Origin: Roseibium album
Lineage (GTDB): Bacteria; Pseudomonadota; Alphaproteobacteria; Rhizobiales; Stappiaceae
Assembly: GCA_001404055.1 (NCBI GenBank)
Contig: CXTY01000035.1
Coordinates: 62,001-126,000, forward strand
DNA: 64,000 bases
Reading direction: 5' to 3'
Shown: positions 8,241 to 16,258 of the stretch, one piece after another
Layout: each line of letters begins with the position of its first letter
How positions within the stretch are numbered: position 1 is the first letter of the stretch
Program-made: the position numbers and the translations under genes
Notes under the pieces: generated by a model
What the model saw: the letters and a program-made list of their open reading frames with translations, nothing else
Database searches by the model: none
Told to the model about the DNA's origin: nothing

Positions 8241-10628
8241 TCATACGAACAGAAAGTCGTCGAGCGTGTAGATTTCATTGTCCATTATCTCTGCGACCTG
8301 TTTTCCGGTGATGTAAAGATAGGAATTGGTGGATTCGAACGTGTCGATGAAAACATTGCTGAGATCGGTAATCCCGTAATCTTCCATCGAGATCACGATC
8401 TTGTCGCCCTCCGATGCACGAAAATCCTGTATCACGTGCCCGTGCGAGCCGGAAAAAACAAAAGCATCTGCACCGGCGCCGCCCCACAGGAATGTCTGCC
8501 CATCCGAAATGTCCAGGATGTTGTCCTTTGCATCTCCCTGAAGCTTGTTGCTCTTGGGGTCACCGGTCACCTTGGAATCCTGGCTGAAGTCAATGTCCCC
8601 AAAGAGGTTCAGAGACTGGTTCTTCATGTTTTCAAGGATCGCAATTGTTTCGCCTGAGCTGATCACTTTCAGGTGGAATTTGCCGTTGGCATCGGGGCTG
8701 GTCATGCGCAGGTCGGTCCAACCCGACATGTTGTAGGCATCCATGTCGATTTCAATCCGGTCCTGACCGGAGCTGAAATCTTCGACTGTGTTGGTCCCAC
8801 CGTTCAGGATAAATGTATCCGCGCCGCCGCGACCGGAGAGGACGTCGTTGCCATCGCCGCTGACAATAATATTGTCGCCGTTGTCACCGCGAATGATGTC
8901 GTCATGGGCTGATCCTACAATATTTTCAATGCTGTAGTTCTTGTCGTATCCAATCACTTCCACCATTTCGCCGTTCTTGTTGAGCCGGTACATGTGGCCG
9001 TTGAGAACTTCATAGTAGGTACCGTTTGCATCCGTGAAGGTTTGGGACATGTCGACGACAATCCCACGGTTGGCGAACTGGTAGGACGCGGTGTCGTTGC
9101 CGTCCCCGCCATAAAGCGTGTTGTTGCCCGCACCGCCGAAAAACAGATCATTTCCGTCAAAGCCGAACAGGACGTCGTTGGCCGGATTGAAATGTTCGAC
9201 GCTGCCACCGCCCCGTGGGTCGAGCTGATAGCCGCTGATGATATCGTCATAGTTGGTGCCGAACACCGTGTCCGCGCCTGCACTGCCGGCAAATTCCTGA
9301 TTGCCATAAGCCCCCAGCAACAGAAAGTTATTGGCGCCAAGTTCTCTAAGGTCTTCGTGGCTCAGGTTCAGCGGGTGCCGACTGTCGAGGCCATAAAAAG
9401 CACCGTCCTGACCGATGAGCATGGCCGACGCCTTGAGTTGTTCGACGAAAATCTTGAGAACATCGGAATTCAGGTACGAGGTGCCCGGGCCAAAAATGTC
9501 TTCTGCTCTGGCGAAGGAAATCTCTGCAATCACCTGCCCGGAGGCGTTCTTGATTGTCATGACGACGTTTGGGTTGCTGTCGTCAGAAAGGTAGACATCG
9601 ATATTATTGATATCGTCGACCGGGATCAGGATCTTGTCTTCCAGCGGATTGAAGTCCTTTATTTTGGTAACTGACTGTCCCGCAGTTCCAACGGAGCCAC
9701 TTCCTTCACTGGTCGAAAAAGCATCTGATATTGTTTTGACGAGATTGACAGCGGTCAGCGCAATTTTGAGCTTGGGCACGAACATGGAGCCGATGCCGAA
9801 CATCATTTCCAGGCCAGTGTCCCAGGTTGGTTTGGTTCCTTCGGTAAATTGGGTTTCCGGTGCCCAGCCGACAATGAAAGTATCACGACCACTGCCGCCG
9901 TACATCTCAGCACCCTGGCCATGGCCTGATGGTCCGGAATAGAGCCAGTCATTGCCTTCACCGCCATGGAGCTCGTCGTAGCCAGACCCACCGAACAGCA
10001 TATCATCACCGGTGCCGCCGACGAGATAGTCGTTGCCGTCTCCGCCGAAGAGAACGTCATTGCCTTCATCGCCGTAGAGCTTGTCATTGCCATCAAGGCC
10101 GTAAATGATGTCGTTCCCACCTCCGCCGGAAATGATGTCGTCGTGAGCGTAGGGATCGCCGCGCATGCCGGTGACATTGCCACCGTAGATGACATTGTCC
10201 TGATCGTTGCCGTCGATGCGTGTATAGAGGCCACGATCTGGGCCTGATGGATGCCAGGAGGTGCCCTTATTGTCGAAGACGGTCTCACCGTCACCCATCG
10301 TGTAGGTGCCCTTGGAATAGATATCCCAAGCTTCGTGCTTCTTGTTGTCGTGCAGCTGGGTGCCGTGACCGGGAGCATTCCAGTGGTCTATGTCCCGTGG
10401 ACCATCACTGGAAGCGTTGAATTTGGTCGCGGAATCTGGTTCGGCGCCAAAATCAAATGCATCGATTTGCGCATTCAGCCAATCTGTCAACAGAGCTTTG
10501 TTCTTTGTCTGCGTCGGGTCCAAACCTGGCTGGTCGTCCAGAAAATTCCAGCTTTGAAGGTCAGGTAAAAATTGCTCTCGAAAGTCAAACTGTTTTGCAT
10601 TTATGGAGTTCAGAGTATTTCTCGTCAT
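8241..10628 (-). CDS. RTX (hemolysin-type calcium-binding) secreted protein
   Basis: A protein of 795 residues with a strong GGGAGGAAG site. The first 140 residues have no family I can name; WHPSGPDRGLYTRIDGNDQD leads into calcium-binding nonapeptide repeats at about 140-225 (GGGGNDIIYG, GDEGNDVLFGG and others). Further repeat groups lie at about 445-530, 580-625 and 690-720. A region near 275-440 has few repeats. The C-terminus ends with acidic and hydrophobic residues (LDDFLFV), as expected for an uncleaved type I secretion signal. No signal peptide is present. It should be exported by an ABC/MFP/TolC type I system and fold on binding calcium, but no such exporter lies in the window. No protease or lipase motif was found, so the function is unknown. 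Confidence 0.92.
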   Translation of the reverse strand: MTRNTLNSINAKQFDFREQFLPDLQSWNFLDDQPGLDPTQTKNKALLTDWLNAQIDAFDFGAEPDSATKFNASSDGPRDIDHWNAPGHGTQLHDNKKHEAWDIYSKGTYTMGDGETVFDNKGTSWHPSGPDRGLYTRIDGNDQDNVIYGGNVTGMRGDPYAHDDIISGGGGNDIIYGLDGNDKLYGDEGNDVLFGGDGNDYLVGGTGDDMLFGGSGYDELHGGEGNDWLYSGPSGHGQGAEMYGGSGRDTFIVGWAPETQFTEGTKPTWDTGLEMMFGIGSMFVPKLKIALTAVNLVKTISDAFSTSEGSGSVGTAGQSVTKIKDFNPLEDKILIPVDDINNIDVYLSDDSNPNVVMTIKNASGQVIAEISFARAEDIFGPGTSYLNSDVLKIFVEQLKASAMLIGQDGAFYGLDSRHPLNLSHEDLRELGANNFLLLGAYGNQEFAGSAGADTVFGTNYDDIISGYQLDPRGGGSVEHFNPANDVLFGFDGNDLFFGGAGNNTLYGGDGNDTASYQFANRGIVVDMSQTFTDANGTYYEVLNGHMYRLNKNGEMVEVIGYDKNYSIENIVGSAHDDIIRGDNGDNIIVSGDGNDVLSGRGGADTFILNGGTNTVEDFSSGQDRIEIDMDAYNMSGWTDLRMTSPDANGKFHLKVISSGETIAILENMKNQSLNLFGDIDFSQDSKVTGDPKSNKLQGDAKDNILDISDGQTFLWGGAGADAFVFSGSHGHVIQDFRASEGDKIVISMEDYGITDLSNVFIDTFESTNSYLYITGKQVAEIMDNEIYTLDDFLFV

Positions 10629-10922
10629 GTCTTCCTCCCAAATCGCAAATAATCTGCGACAATGTGTCTGCGATATTGTGGAGGTGGGAAGAGTTTTTGT
10701 ATTTTGAAGTGAATTTATTTTTTATTACGAATAATTAATTCAGTAGTATTTGGATTATTTCTTGGAAAATCATGATAATCGATATTTTTATCGAGATTAA
10801 TGATGCTGATCAGTCGAGTTAATACAGTAATCCGGTAGATCGATTTTGCTATCAACTGTGAAAAATCCGAAAGAAAAAGAGCGCCTGTTGATTTTCCAAA
10901 ATTCGGCTGACAATACTCACCC
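10629..10922. other. AT-rich divergent control region of the RTX operon and XRE gene
   Basis: This 294-base region separates two divergent starts. Near the RTX side it has TCTGCGA twice with a 14-base period (10653-10659 and 10667-10673) and TCGCA-N7-TGCGA (10643-10659), which could form a hairpin in the RTX leader or bind a protein. The middle has an imperfect inverted repeat (TAATCGATA, T-rich loop, TATCGAGATTA) around 10776-10800. It is strikingly T/A-rich compared with its neighbours. Confidence 0.45.
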
Positions 10923-11768
10923 ATGGATAAAAGAGACCGCGCCGAGTTGTTCCGAGAACGTCTTTCCGATGCTTTACGCAGCCGGGACATGAACAGAAGT
11001 GACCTGGCGCGTGGTGCCAACCTTGATCGCTCAACCGTGTCTCAGCTGTTGTCGGAAGACGCACCGCGTCTGCCGAACGGTCAGGCACTGGCTGCCATTT
11101 CCTCGGCATTGGGGGTTTCGTCGGACTGGTTGCTTGGTCTGTCAACGCACCGAGGTGCTGCTGCTGAAATTCTGGATCAGGCCGTTCAGGTTGCCGAAAC
11201 AGAACGTCACCCTGTCGATGAACACTTGCTTTCCTGGTACCGGGATGCAGTGGGCGCAAAGGTACGCCATGTGCCGGCAAATCTGCCGGATGTACTCAAA
11301 ACAGAGGCTGTTCTCGCCTATGAATACGCCGGTGAAACCCTGCGGACAGCCGATCAGGCGATAACCGGAACCCGGGACCAGCGGGCTTTGTTGGGCCGTG
11401 CGGAAACGGATATGGAAATTGCTCTGTCCAAGGAAGCACTGGAAGGTTTTGCCCGTGGAGAGGGCATGTGGTCGGGACTGCCCACCGAAACGCGCCGCGA
11501 GCAGCTGGAAGCAATGGGGCGCAGTCTTTCCGACCTCTATCCGTCTTTACGGCTGCACCTTTTTGGTGCGGGCGATCGCTTCTCGTCTCCTTTTACTGTT
11601 TTTGGGCAGAAATGGGCTGCGCTTTATCTCGGGCAGCGCTACCTCACGTTTTCAAACACCCGCCATGTTCAATTGTTTTCCAGCCATTTCGATGATCTCG
11701 TCCGGCACGCAGTTGTACGTTCGCATGAAGCTGGCGATTTTGCGGCCGGGCTCGCGGGTGGTGTCTGA
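10923..11768 (+). CDS. XRE-family transcriptional regulator with large C-terminal domain
   Basis: A protein of 281 residues. Residues about 10-75 form a Cro/C1-type helix-turn-helix (LSDALRSRDMNRSDLARGANLDRSTVSQLL, written here only as a span from residue 15 to 44), followed by LPNGQALAAISSALGVSSDWLLGL, the usual closing helices. The remaining 200 residues have no family I recognise. They include WYRDAVGAKVRHVPANLPD and a C-terminal FGQKWAALYLGQRYL, which may form a sensor or dimerisation domain. It is transcribed away from the RTX-methyltransferase operon and is its likely regulator. No clear ribosome-binding site precedes the ATG. Confidence 0.85.
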   Translation: MDKRDRAELFRERLSDALRSRDMNRSDLARGANLDRSTVSQLLSEDAPRLPNGQALAAISSALGVSSDWLLGLSTHRGAAAEILDQAVQVAETERHPVDEHLLSWYRDAVGAKVRHVPANLPDVLKTEAVLAYEYAGETLRTADQAITGTRDQRALLGRAETDMEIALSKEALEGFARGEGMWSGLPTETRREQLEAMGRSLSDLYPSLRLHLFGAGDRFSSPFTVFGQKWAALYLGQRYLTFSNTRHVQLFSSHFDDLVRHAVVRSHEAGDFAAGLAGGV

Positions 11769-12121
11769 ACTTTTGTGAAAAGGCTTGCCTTCCTTTCTTC
11801 AAAGTCAAACCGTTCATTTTCGCATTTCGTGTGAGCTCATGTATTTTGAACACTGAGCAGAGGGATCAGCCCGAAATACGCTCAGAGCCCCCAATATGTT
11901 GTTCGGATTTTGGTGGTTCTTGACTGATTGCATCTGGGTAGGCGTTCCACGCTGACAAAAATAACGATTGTCGCTAAGAAATACAGGCTTCTGGAAGCTA
12001 CAGTACTGCATTTGCACTTTTACTAAATGAAAACAAATACTTAAAATGAATTATCGAAGAGGCTGTGCGTCCTGTGGAGAAGGTTGTATATCTCTTGCGT
12101 CGCTATTTACGAGGAAAATCA

Positions 12122-12149
12122 TTGACAATCGGTAACAATTGCATACATA
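12122..12149 (+). promoter_or_regulatory. sigma-70-type promoter of the stress operon
   Basis: A consensus TTGACA (12122-12127) is followed after 16 bases by TACATA (12144-12149). Transcription would begin near 12156-12158, about 35 bases before the first gene. The -10 element lies inside a palindrome, which suggests repression. Confidence 0.5.
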
Positions 12150-12166
12150 TGTAAACGTATCGATAC
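12144..12166. promoter_or_regulatory. two adjacent 10-bp palindromes, likely operators
   Basis: TACATATGTA (12144-12153) and GTATCGATAC (12157-12166) are both perfect palindromes, centred 13 bases apart. The first covers the -10 element and the second the probable start point. The operon's first gene encodes a ribbon-helix-helix-like protein, a class that often binds tandem palindromes and represses itself. Confidence 0.45.
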
Positions 12167-12190
12167 AAACGATGACACTTGGAAAGACCA

Positions 12191-12697
12191 ATGCCGAAAA
12201 GCATTCCGATTAGCGTCAGGCTCAGCGACAACGATGTAGCATTCCTGGCGAGCTACGAAGTTCAGGGGGCTCGTACGCCGAGCGACAAGCTTCGGGAAAT
12301 TCTGAAAGCGGCTCGCGAACGAGAAGAAGGGGTGCAGGATGTGACGTCCTGCGAAGACTTGCTCCGTTCCATGGTGCGACCGGCCGAAAAGGGCTTGCGT
12401 CAATTGCAACGAGCAACGGGCATCAGGTCTGACCTTGTCATCAAGTTGTACGAACGCTTGCCTGAAATGTTTGCGGAGTTGATTGCATCGGCACCCGGAC
12501 CGGAAGGGGAAGAAAAGGACTTGAAACAGTTCGAGGCAAATCTGTCTGCCGAACTGTTCTCGCTGATTGAAGAGATATTTGACCTCGGGCTGACGTCGCC
12601 AAGCCGGACATACGACCCGGAACTGATGGACAGAAGGCTAACGCCTATACTGGAAATCGCCCGGATATTGGACGAAAGGCGTCAGACCGGGACCTGA
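12191..12697 (+). CDS. ribbon-helix-helix-like protein leading the PspA-flotillin operon
   Basis: A protein of 168 residues from the ATG at 12191; a TTG four codons earlier is less likely. Residues 5-45 have the look of a ribbon-helix-helix DNA-binding domain: a short strand IPISVRLSDND, helix VAFLASYEV, then TPSDKLREILKAARERE. The rest is predicted helical and acidic, with PEMFAELIASAPGPEGEE and FSLIEEIFDLG, and I cannot name it. It is followed by PspA, YqiJ and flotillin genes in the same direction. Given the palindromes at its promoter, it may be the operon's own regulator. The domain assignment rests on pattern only; a small coiled-coil partner of PspA is an alternative. Confidence 0.6.
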   Translation: MPKSIPISVRLSDNDVAFLASYEVQGARTPSDKLREILKAAREREEGVQDVTSCEDLLRSMVRPAEKGLRQLQRATGIRSDLVIKLYERLPEMFAELIASAPGPEGEEKDLKQFEANLSAELFSLIEEIFDLGLTSPSRTYDPELMDRRLTPILEIARILDERRQTGT

Positions 12698-12862
12698 GTG
12701 GAAACGGGAATTTCTGACCTCGTTGCCCTGGAGAAGAGGCGCACTGCCTCGCCTTCCGGACTGCTCGGGTCCCATATTTGAATTTCCCGGCTAGCGCCTT
12801 TGTTTGGGGCTTCAACGACCGGGACGCTCATGAACTGATAACAAACGGAAAGGGTGAAGAAG

Positions 12863-13546
12863 ATGGCAGAGGGTCTTGTAGCAAGGGTGAAACGTCTGGT
12901 CTCAGGCGGAGTAAACCAACTGGTAGATTCCATTGAAAATACTTCTCCTGGAACTGTGATGGCGGAGGCAATCCGTGAAGTTGACCGGGCTGTTGATCAG
13001 GTGCGTGACGAGTTGGCCAGCGTTCTGGCGAACAAGCATCTTGCAAATACCCGGCTGGGGGACACAACGTCTCGCCATGAAGAGCTGCAAGGGCAGATTG
13101 CTCTGGCGGTCAAGGAAGGCCGCGACGATCTTGCTGAAGCTGCAATTGCGCGTCAGTTGGATCTGGAAGTCCAGATCCCGGTGCTGGAATCTGCTGTTTC
13201 CGATGCCAGCCGCGAAGAAAAGGAGCTGGAGGGGTATATTAGTGCGCTCCAGGCCAGGAAACGCGAGATGGAATCGGAACTGGACAATTTTCGCAGTTCC
13301 CAGCAGCAAAGTGCTTCCGACAGCGCCAGCGCAGGTGCCGCCGCACAGAAGGACAGTGTAGAAGGCAAGACCCGCAAGGCCGAAGAGGCATTCGACCGGG
13401 TCATGAAAGACGCAACGGGTCTGCCGGGTGGCTTGTCTACCGACAAGGCGGATGCAACGAAACTGGCGGAGTTGGATGATCTGGCCCGCAAAAACCGCGT
13501 CTCAGAACGCCTCGCTGCTCTGAAGGCGTCAGCGAGAGACGGTTGA
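12863..13546 (+). CDS. PspA/IM30 family membrane-stress protein
   Basis: A protein of 227 residues. An in-frame GTG lies nine bases upstream, but the ATG at 12863 has the better-spaced purine-rich site and matches the family's start. PspA and Vipp1/IM30 are ESCRT-III-like proteins that polymerise on the inner membrane to limit damage and proton leak. The N-terminus (GLVARVKRLVSGGVNQLVDS) is the amphipathic membrane-binding helix. It is followed by the usual long helical hairpin (about 25-150), a low-complexity linker rich in S, A and Q, and a C-terminal helix. The gene stops two bases before the next one starts. In E. coli a PspA-like gene (yjfJ) and the yqiJ-yqiK pair are separate; here they are joined. 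Confidence 0.88.
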   Translation: MAEGLVARVKRLVSGGVNQLVDSIENTSPGTVMAEAIREVDRAVDQVRDELASVLANKHLANTRLGDTTSRHEELQGQIALAVKEGRDDLAEAAIARQLDLEVQIPVLESAVSDASREEKELEGYISALQARKREMESELDNFRSSQQQSASDSASAGAAAQKDSVEGKTRKAEEAFDRVMKDATGLPGGLSTDKADATKLAELDDLARKNRVSERLAALKASARDG

Positions 13547-13548
13547 GC

Positions 13549-14304
13549 ATGATTGATTTCATCTTTGCGGATCAAAACACGCCCTTTGCGGTGGCGCTCG
13601 GTCTGATGATCGCGATTGCTCTGGCCGAAGGTGTCGGCACATTGATGGGTCTGGGGTTGTCGAGCATGATTGACAGCCTGCTTCCGGAAGTCGATCTGCC
13701 GGATGTGGATGTACCTGATTTTGATGCACCAGACTTTGACGCGGATATCTCAGGCGGTTCCATGCCCGCAGACCTTGACGTTGTCGGAGCCAATGCCGAC
13801 GCGACCATTGCCGGGCAAGGTGTCTTTGGCCGGATCCTTGGATGGTTATGCTTTGGCCGCGTGCCTGCACTGATCATCCTGGTGATATTCCTGACTGGTT
13901 TCGGTGTTGCCGGATATGTCTTGCAGAGCATCGTTCATTCTCTGAGCGGTTGGATGCTGCCGGGTGTTGTTGCTTCTGCCGGTGCCTTTTTCGGTGCTCT
14001 GCCCTTCACAAGAGTAACCGCGCTTGGGCTGTCGAAGGTCATGCCCAAGGACGAAAGCGACGCCGTTTCGCGTGCGACTTTTGTTGGCAAGCCGGCTTTG
14101 ATCGTCCAGGGCAATGCCCAAAAGGGGCTGCCCGCTCAGGCGCGCCTGAAGGACCCCACAGGTCAGAGCCACTACGTCCAGGTGGAACCCGATGTCGACG
14201 ATGAAGTGCTCGAGCAGGGCACTGAGATCATCATTGTTCGGCAACTGGGCGCCAAATATACCGCGATAAGAAATACCAACACGACTTTGTCCGGCGCTAG
14301 CTGA
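13549..14304 (+). CDS. YqiJ-like membrane protein with OB-fold domain
   Basis: A protein of 251 residues, two bases after the PspA stop. A first hydrophobic helix lies at about 10-30. It is followed by an acidic Pro/Asp-rich stretch (PDVDVPDFDAPDFDADI), then two more helices (about 100-125 and 132-150). The C-terminal soluble part has VSRATFVGKPALIVQGNAQKG and EVLEQGTEIIIVRQ, which fits the small beta-barrel (NfeD-like/OB-fold) of YqiJ. YqiJ is the partner of the YqiK flotillin and helps organise membrane microdomains. Its place directly before a flotillin gene supports the assignment. Confidence 0.8.
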   Translation: MIDFIFADQNTPFAVALGLMIAIALAEGVGTLMGLGLSSMIDSLLPEVDLPDVDVPDFDAPDFDADISGGSMPADLDVVGANADATIAGQGVFGRILGWLCFGRVPALIILVIFLTGFGVAGYVLQSIVHSLSGWMLPGVVASAGAFFGALPFTRVTALGLSKVMPKDESDAVSRATFVGKPALIVQGNAQKGLPAQARLKDPTGQSHYVQVEPDVDDEVLEQGTEIIIVRQLGAKYTAIRNTNTTLSGAS

Positions 14305-14360
14305 GGCGGCGCGCCGGATCTCATAAATTTTCGAAGTAAACAGTAAGGGAGTACCTGATT

Positions 14361-16193
14361 ATGGACCAGTTCGTAGGCATAGTCATGCTCATCGGCGTGG
14401 CATTCATTGGTCTTCTCGCCATAGGGTTGATCATTTCCCGGCTCTATCGCCGATCCTCCAAGGAAGTTTCCTTCGTTCGGACCGGCTTCGGCGGACAAAG
14501 GGTTGTCATGAACGGCGGCACGCTGGTTCTGCCGGTTCTGCACGAGATCATCCCGGTTAATATGAACACGCTGCGACTTGAGGTTCGTCGGTCAAACGAG
14601 CAGGCCTTGATCACCGCGGACCGTATGCGGGTTGACGTGTTGGCAGAATTTTACGTTCGCGTGCAGCCAACCATTGAATCCATCGCCAATGCAGCTCAGA
14701 CGCTGGGTCAACGCACAATGAAGCCCGAAGCCTTGCGTGAGCTCGTGGAAGGTAAGTTCGTCGATGCGTTGCGTGCGGTTGCAGCCGAGATGGCAATGGA
14801 AGAATTGCACGAGCAGCGGGTGAATTTCGTTCAGAAGGTGCAGGCTGCTGTCTCTGAAGACATCTTGAAAAATGGACTTGAGTTGGAGTCGGTTTCGCTG
14901 ACCGGGCTCGATCAGACCAACCGCGAATACTTCAATCCGGAAAATGCGTTTGATGCCGAAGGCCTGACCAAGCTGACGCAGGAAATCGAAGAGCGTCGCA
15001 AAAAACGCAATGACATTGAACAGGAAACCGAAGTCCAGATTCAGCGAAAAAACCTGGAAGCGGAGCAGGAACGCTTGCAAATCCGCCGCGATGAAGAATT
15101 TGCGAAACTTGAGCAGCAGCGAGAAGTCGAGATCCGCCGCGCAGAGCAAATTTCGTTGATCGCCACGCAACAGGCAGAGCGTGAACGAGAGGCTGAAGAG
15201 GCCAAGATCATGGCGCAGCAGCAAGTAAAACACGCTGGCATTGAATCCGATCAGGCTGTAACCGAACGCCAGATTGCCATGGATCAGCAGGTCCGCGAGC
15301 GTGAAATTTCCAAGGAGCGCAGTGTTGAATCGGCCAATGTTGAAAAGCAAAAGCTTGTCGAACTGGCTGAGCAGGATCGTGATATCGCCGTTGCTGCAAA
15401 ATCTCGGGAAAAATCGGAAGCTGAAGCCCAAGCTGATGAAGCACGTGCAATAGCAGCGCGCGCATCAGAACAGGTTTCAACTGCGCGCGAAACGGAGATC
15501 GCTGAACGTGACAAGCAGATCGAACTGATCGAAGCCAGGAAAGCGGCTGAGATGGATGCTGTAGCGATCACAATTGGTGCCGAGGCCCAGAAGAAGGCTG
15601 CTGTGGATCAGGCAGATGCAGTGCGGACAACCGCTGAAGCAGAAGCCTCCAAAATTCGGATTGAAGCAGAAGGTTCCGCTGAAGCCGACAAGTTGCGCGC
15701 TGAGGCTGAAAAAGCCCTTTACGAAGTCGAAGCTGCTGGTCGGCTTGCAATCAACGAGGCAGCCAATCTGTTGTCTCCTGAGCAGATCGCGATGCAGGTC
15801 AGGGTGAAGCTGCTTGAGCAACTGCCTCAGATTATTGCTGAAAGCGTGAAGCCGATGGAGCAGATCGACGGCATCAAGATCATCCAGGTGGATGGTATGA
15901 CCGGTGGTGTTGGAGGTGCCGGCAATGGTGCGGCCAACAATGGTTCGGGTGGCAACCTCGCCGACCAGATGGTGTCTTCAGCGTTGAAGTACCGATCGCA
16001 AGCGCCGTTGCTTGACGCGATGATGAAGGAAGTCGGGTTGGATGCCTCGGGCCTCTCTGGCCTGACCGCCAACCTCGGCACCGCTCCTAACGCCGGCACT
16101 GACGATGCTTCGGCTACGGGTGAGGCAGATGCTACAGTTAGCGCTTCAAACGCCAAACCCTCCGAGACCGGCGAAGGCTCGCCCTCGGCCTGA
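14361..16193 (+). CDS. flotillin (YqiK-like)
   Basis: A protein of 610 residues with GGGAG before the ATG. One N-terminal membrane helix (about 5-28) is followed by the SPFH/band-7 domain (about 35-195), which includes RVDVLAEFYVRVQPT and LESVSLTGLDQTNREYF. A very long coiled coil rich in E, A, Q and K follows (about 205-460). After a helix with LLSPEQIAMQVRVKLLEQLP comes a Gly/Asn-rich linker and an Ala/Thr/Ser-rich tail. Flotillins oligomerise into membrane scaffolds in ordered lipid domains. The family, length and order after YqiJ fit E. coli YqiK. With PspA upstream, the operon looks like a membrane-integrity module. Confidence 0.93.
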   Translation: MDQFVGIVMLIGVAFIGLLAIGLIISRLYRRSSKEVSFVRTGFGGQRVVMNGGTLVLPVLHEIIPVNMNTLRLEVRRSNEQALITADRMRVDVLAEFYVRVQPTIESIANAAQTLGQRTMKPEALRELVEGKFVDALRAVAAEMAMEELHEQRVNFVQKVQAAVSEDILKNGLELESVSLTGLDQTNREYFNPENAFDAEGLTKLTQEIEERRKKRNDIEQETEVQIQRKNLEAEQERLQIRRDEEFAKLEQQREVEIRRAEQISLIATQQAEREREAEEAKIMAQQQVKHAGIESDQAVTERQIAMDQQVREREISKERSVESANVEKQKLVELAEQDRDIAVAAKSREKSEAEAQADEARAIAARASEQVSTARETEIAERDKQIELIEARKAAEMDAVAITIGAEAQKKAAVDQADAVRTTAEAEASKIRIEAEGSAEADKLRAEAEKALYEVEAAGRLAINEAANLLSPEQIAMQVRVKLLEQLPQIIAESVKPMEQIDGIKIIQVDGMTGGVGGAGNGAANNGSGGNLADQMVSSALKYRSQAPLLDAMMKEVGLDASGLSGLTANLGTAPNAGTDDASATGEADATVSASNAKPSETGEGSPSA

Positions 16194-16212
16194 CCGGCGG
16201 CATAGATGCATG

Positions 16213-16237
16213 GCCCGGCGGTTTACCGCCGGGCTTT
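16213..16237. terminator. strong intrinsic terminator, probably bidirectional
   Basis: GCCCGGCGG-TTTA-CCGCCGGGC is a perfect 9-bp stem with a 4-base loop, followed by TTTG. It lies 19 bases after the flotillin stop and 25 bases before the stop of the convergent glutamate-synthase-like gene, so it can end transcription from both sides. Confidence 0.85.
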
Positions 16238-16258
16238 GCTTGTTTATCTGCCGAACAC

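Larger units (their letters stand above)
11769..12190. other. long AT-rich intergenic region before the PspA-flotillin operon
   Basis: About 420 bases hold no gene that I can support. A loose inverted repeat CTGAGC...GCTCAG spans 11853-11885. The last 70 bases carry a strong promoter-like element and two palindromes, listed separately. The middle third is very AT-rich (around 12010-12060). Confidence 0.5.

Noticed and set aside
8222-8278. N-terminal extension of the SABATH methyltransferase
   Set aside because: It would overlap the RTX coding sequence and has no ribosome-binding site, while 8221 has AAGGA at good spacing.
11814-12017. 67-codon leftward frame in the gap after the XRE gene
   Set aside because: No ribosome-binding site, unusual composition and no recognisable pattern.
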